From positions 1-64,000 of the forward strand of contig JAMCTA010000003.1 in the NCBI GenBank assembly GCA_023381895.1: DNA of 64,000 nt, written 5' to 3'. A program made the position numbers and the translations under genes. The notes beneath the pieces were generated by a model, which made no database searches, had not been told where the DNA came from, and saw nothing but the letters and a program-made list of their open reading frames with translations. The stretch is from Chloroflexota bacterium (GTDB lineage: Bacteria > Chloroflexota > UBA4733). This document shows, one piece after another, positions 62,485 through 64,000 of the stretch. Positions within the stretch are counted from its first letter, which is position 1. Each line of letters opens with the position of its first letter.

Positions 62485-63165
62485 ATGCGCGACCTGAGTC
62501 GCTATCGTCCACCCCATGACCATCCTGCACCGACCGCCGCCCTCTTTGTCCTCGCTGCGATTCTTGTCGTTGCCGGTGTCGCAGGTGGCATCGCCGCCGT
62601 CGGTTCCTCCGCTCCGCCCGTGCTCACTGGAGCGCTCGTACCTGGACAGCCTCTTGCACCCGACTTTACCCTCAAGGACACTCGCGGTGGCACAGTGCGT
62701 CTATCGCAGCTTCGTGGCCAGGTGGTAGTGCTGACCTTCGTGTGGACCCACTGTCCCGACGCCTGCCGCAGCACCGTGCAGCACCTCGCAGATGCCGATT
62801 TCCGTCTCAGTTCCACTGAAGGCACGGTGACGTGGCTCGGGGTCACGGTTGATCCGGGCGGTGACGGTGCTGCGCCCGACCTTCGAGGATCTGTCTTCAC
62901 TGCCTTCACACTGCCAAACTGGCACTACCTCATCGGTAGCCAGCAACAACTTCAGAGTATCTGGTCGCACTACTATGTGGGAACCGAAGCTGCCCGTGGA
63001 CTTGCTGAGGTAGGAGCGCTCAGCCATCCTCCAACTTGGCTCTCACCGAGCGCGACAGAGACCTATCTCATCGATCCTCAAGGCCGTGAGCGGGTCGTCT
63101 TAGGCAGCGACGTGACCGCCGCCGCACTCATTCGCGACATTCGTATCATCGCGAGACCAGGATGA
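62485..63165 (+). CDS. SCO1/SenC-like thioredoxin-fold protein
   Basis: 226 residues. One N-terminal membrane helix (about residues 17-38) anchors a periplasm-facing domain. The SCO pattern is PGQPLAPDFTLKDTRGGTVRLSQLRGQVVVLTFVWTHCPDACRSTVQHL, with the CxxxC copper-binding pair. The third ligand, a His in the usual DHSxxxYLID, is not in place: the region reads LSPSATETYLID. It may be a redox protein rather than a copper donor to cytochrome oxidase. The moaA gene starts 2 bases after the stop. Confidence 0.85.
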   Translation: MRDLSRYRPPHDHPAPTAALFVLAAILVVAGVAGGIAAVGSSAPPVLTGALVPGQPLAPDFTLKDTRGGTVRLSQLRGQVVVLTFVWTHCPDACRSTVQHLADADFRLSSTEGTVTWLGVTVDPGGDGAAPDLRGSVFTAFTLPNWHYLIGSQQQLQSIWSHYYVGTEAARGLAEVGALSHPPTWLSPSATETYLIDPQGRERVVLGSDVTAAALIRDIRIIARPG

Positions 63166-63167
63166 CA

Positions 63168-64000
63168 ATGAGTATGAACACCACAACGAGCATCGCCGGT
63201 ACTGCATCTACCCTCACGAGCGCCGTGACTGACTCTCTCGGACGGCCGCTCCAGGATCTCAGAATCTCCTTGACCGATCGGTGCAACTTCCGCTGCGTGT
63301 ACTGCATGCCGCGCGCCGTATTTGGTGCGCGCTTCCACTTCTTGCCGCGCGACTCACTCTTGACCTTCGAAGAGATCACACGGATCAGCAAGGTCTTTGC
63401 TCGGCTGGGAGTGCAGAAGATCCGCCTTACAGGTGGAGAGCCCCTGCTTCGACGCGACGTTCCCCGGCTCGTCCAGATGCTGCGTACGGTCGACGGCGTC
63501 CACGACCTCACCCTCACGACGAATGGGGCTCTCTTGACGCCGGCGCTGGCGCAAGAGCTCCGGGAAGCCGGTCTCAACCGCATCACCATCAGCCTCGACG
63601 CTTTGGACGACGCGACGTTTCAACGTATGAACGATGTGGGTGTCCCGGCGAGCCGAATACTCGCTGCGATCGAGGACGCAGCGGCGGCAGGACTCGCACC
63701 CATCAAGATCGACATGGTCGTGCGGCGCGGGTTCAATGAGCACGCAGTGCTTCCGATGGCTGACCATTTCCGCGGCACTGGGCACATCCTCCGCTTCATC
63801 GAGTTCATGGATGCCGGCAATACCAATGGATGGCGCCGCGAGGAAGTGGTCAGCGCCCAGGAAATCCTCGAGCAGATCCACAACAGATGGCCACTCCGCC
63901 CACTCCAGCCCAACTACGTTGGGGAAGTAGCGACCCGCTGGGAATACGTCGATGATGGCGGGGAAATCGGCATCATTGCATCGGTCACCCAGCCATTTTG
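63168..64000 (+). CDS. moaA: GTP 3',8-cyclase MoaA, 5' part
   Basis: The open frame runs off the right edge; about 277 residues are seen. A radical SAM domain is clear: LRISLTDRCNFRCVYCMP holds the CxxxCxxC iron-sulfur site, RLTGGEPLLRRDVPRL is the SAM-binding GGEP loop, and TTNGALLTPALAQELREAGLNRITISLD follows. MoaA makes the first intermediate of the molybdenum cofactor. AGGA lies 6 bases before the ATG. The gene was read directly from sequence, as it has no stop in the window. Confidence 0.95.
   Translation, partial: MSMNTTTSIAGTASTLTSAVTDSLGRPLQDLRISLTDRCNFRCVYCMPRAVFGARFHFLPRDSLLTFEEITRISKVFARLGVQKIRLTGGEPLLRRDVPRLVQMLRTVDGVHDLTLTTNGALLTPALAQELREAGLNRITISLDALDDATFQRMNDVGVPASRILAAIEDAAAAGLAPIKIDMVVRRGFNEHAVLPMADHFRGTGHILRFIEFMDAGNTNGWRREEVVSAQEILEQIHNRWPLRPLQPNYVGEVATRWEYVDDGGEIGIIASVTQPF

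Noticed and set aside
1..64000. CRISPR arrays, insertion sequences, rRNA genes
   Set aside because: No regularly spaced repeats, transposase genes with inverted ends or rRNA signatures were seen on reading through.

Overview
The window is a GC-rich (roughly 58-60 % by eye) bacterial chromosome segment with densely packed genes. Many neighbours share 4-bp GTGA stop/start overlaps and GTG starts are common. The gene content (TrpB2-type tryptophan synthase beta, the yebC-ruvC-ruvA-aspS cluster, DgcN/DgcA-like pair, EF-G-like GTPase, repeated large GT39-like membrane proteins, a T-box before cysE) suggests a member of the Chloroflexota, perhaps Thermomicrobia-like. That placement is inferred from content only. 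Both ends of the window cut genes: trpB2 on the left and moaA on the right.

Layout. 1-7 kb: trpB2 end, a GT39-like membrane protein, a glycerophosphodiesterase, and a minus-strand operon thpR - ftsB/divIC-like - secG - oligopeptide-type binding lipoprotein. 7-14 kb: periplasmic binding protein, GNAT enzyme, macrodomain protein, two Gfo/Idh/MocA oxidoreductases, tRNA-Ala(UGC) and a 426-aa protein of unknown family. 13.6-18.2 kb: phosphomannomutase, the dgcN/dgcA-like pair (D-glutamate / N-acetylglutamate metabolism), a small membrane protein and methionine aminopeptidase. 18.2-22.3 kb: a very large TyrA-like protein translationally coupled to an EF-G-like GTPase, with a run of four hairpins upstream. 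22.6-28.9 kb: ECF sigma factor/anti-sigma pair, secreted glycosidase-like protein, MMPL transporter and CrtC/AttH-like lipoprotein. 29-39 kb: M16 peptidase, aldose epimerase, cysE with a T-box leader, glmS, LacD-like aldolase and an MFS transporter. 39-43 kb: ABC exporter (ATPase and permease) and a second sigma/anti-sigma pair. 43-44.6 kb: DinB-like protein and a GT4 glycosyltransferase.

44.6-50.3 kb is the accessory region. It starts at tRNA-Ala(CGC). The 3' 44 bp of that tRNA is repeated exactly about 1 kb downstream, which looks like the two ends of an integrated element or a tRNA relic. In and beyond this segment lie decayed toxin-antitoxin and related genes: a nucleotidyltransferase fragment, hicB with a C-terminally damaged hicA, a vapB-like antitoxin whose expected ATG reads ACG, a vapC toxin broken by two frameshifts, and remnants of a DUF1697 gene and possibly of mazF. 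Two more large GT39-like proteins flank the last remnants. 52.8-64 kb returns to ordinary genes: plsC, an SRPBCC protein, yebC-ruvC-ruvA-aspS, a KGG-repeat stress protein, a deleted GHMP kinase pseudogene, a sugar isomerase/aminotransferase pair, a sulfatase, an SCO-like protein and moaA.

The observations most worth following are the tRNA-bounded graveyard of toxin-antitoxin modules, the hairpin array before the EF-G-like gene, and the TyrA-like protein with an unrecognised C-terminal half coupled to that GTPase.
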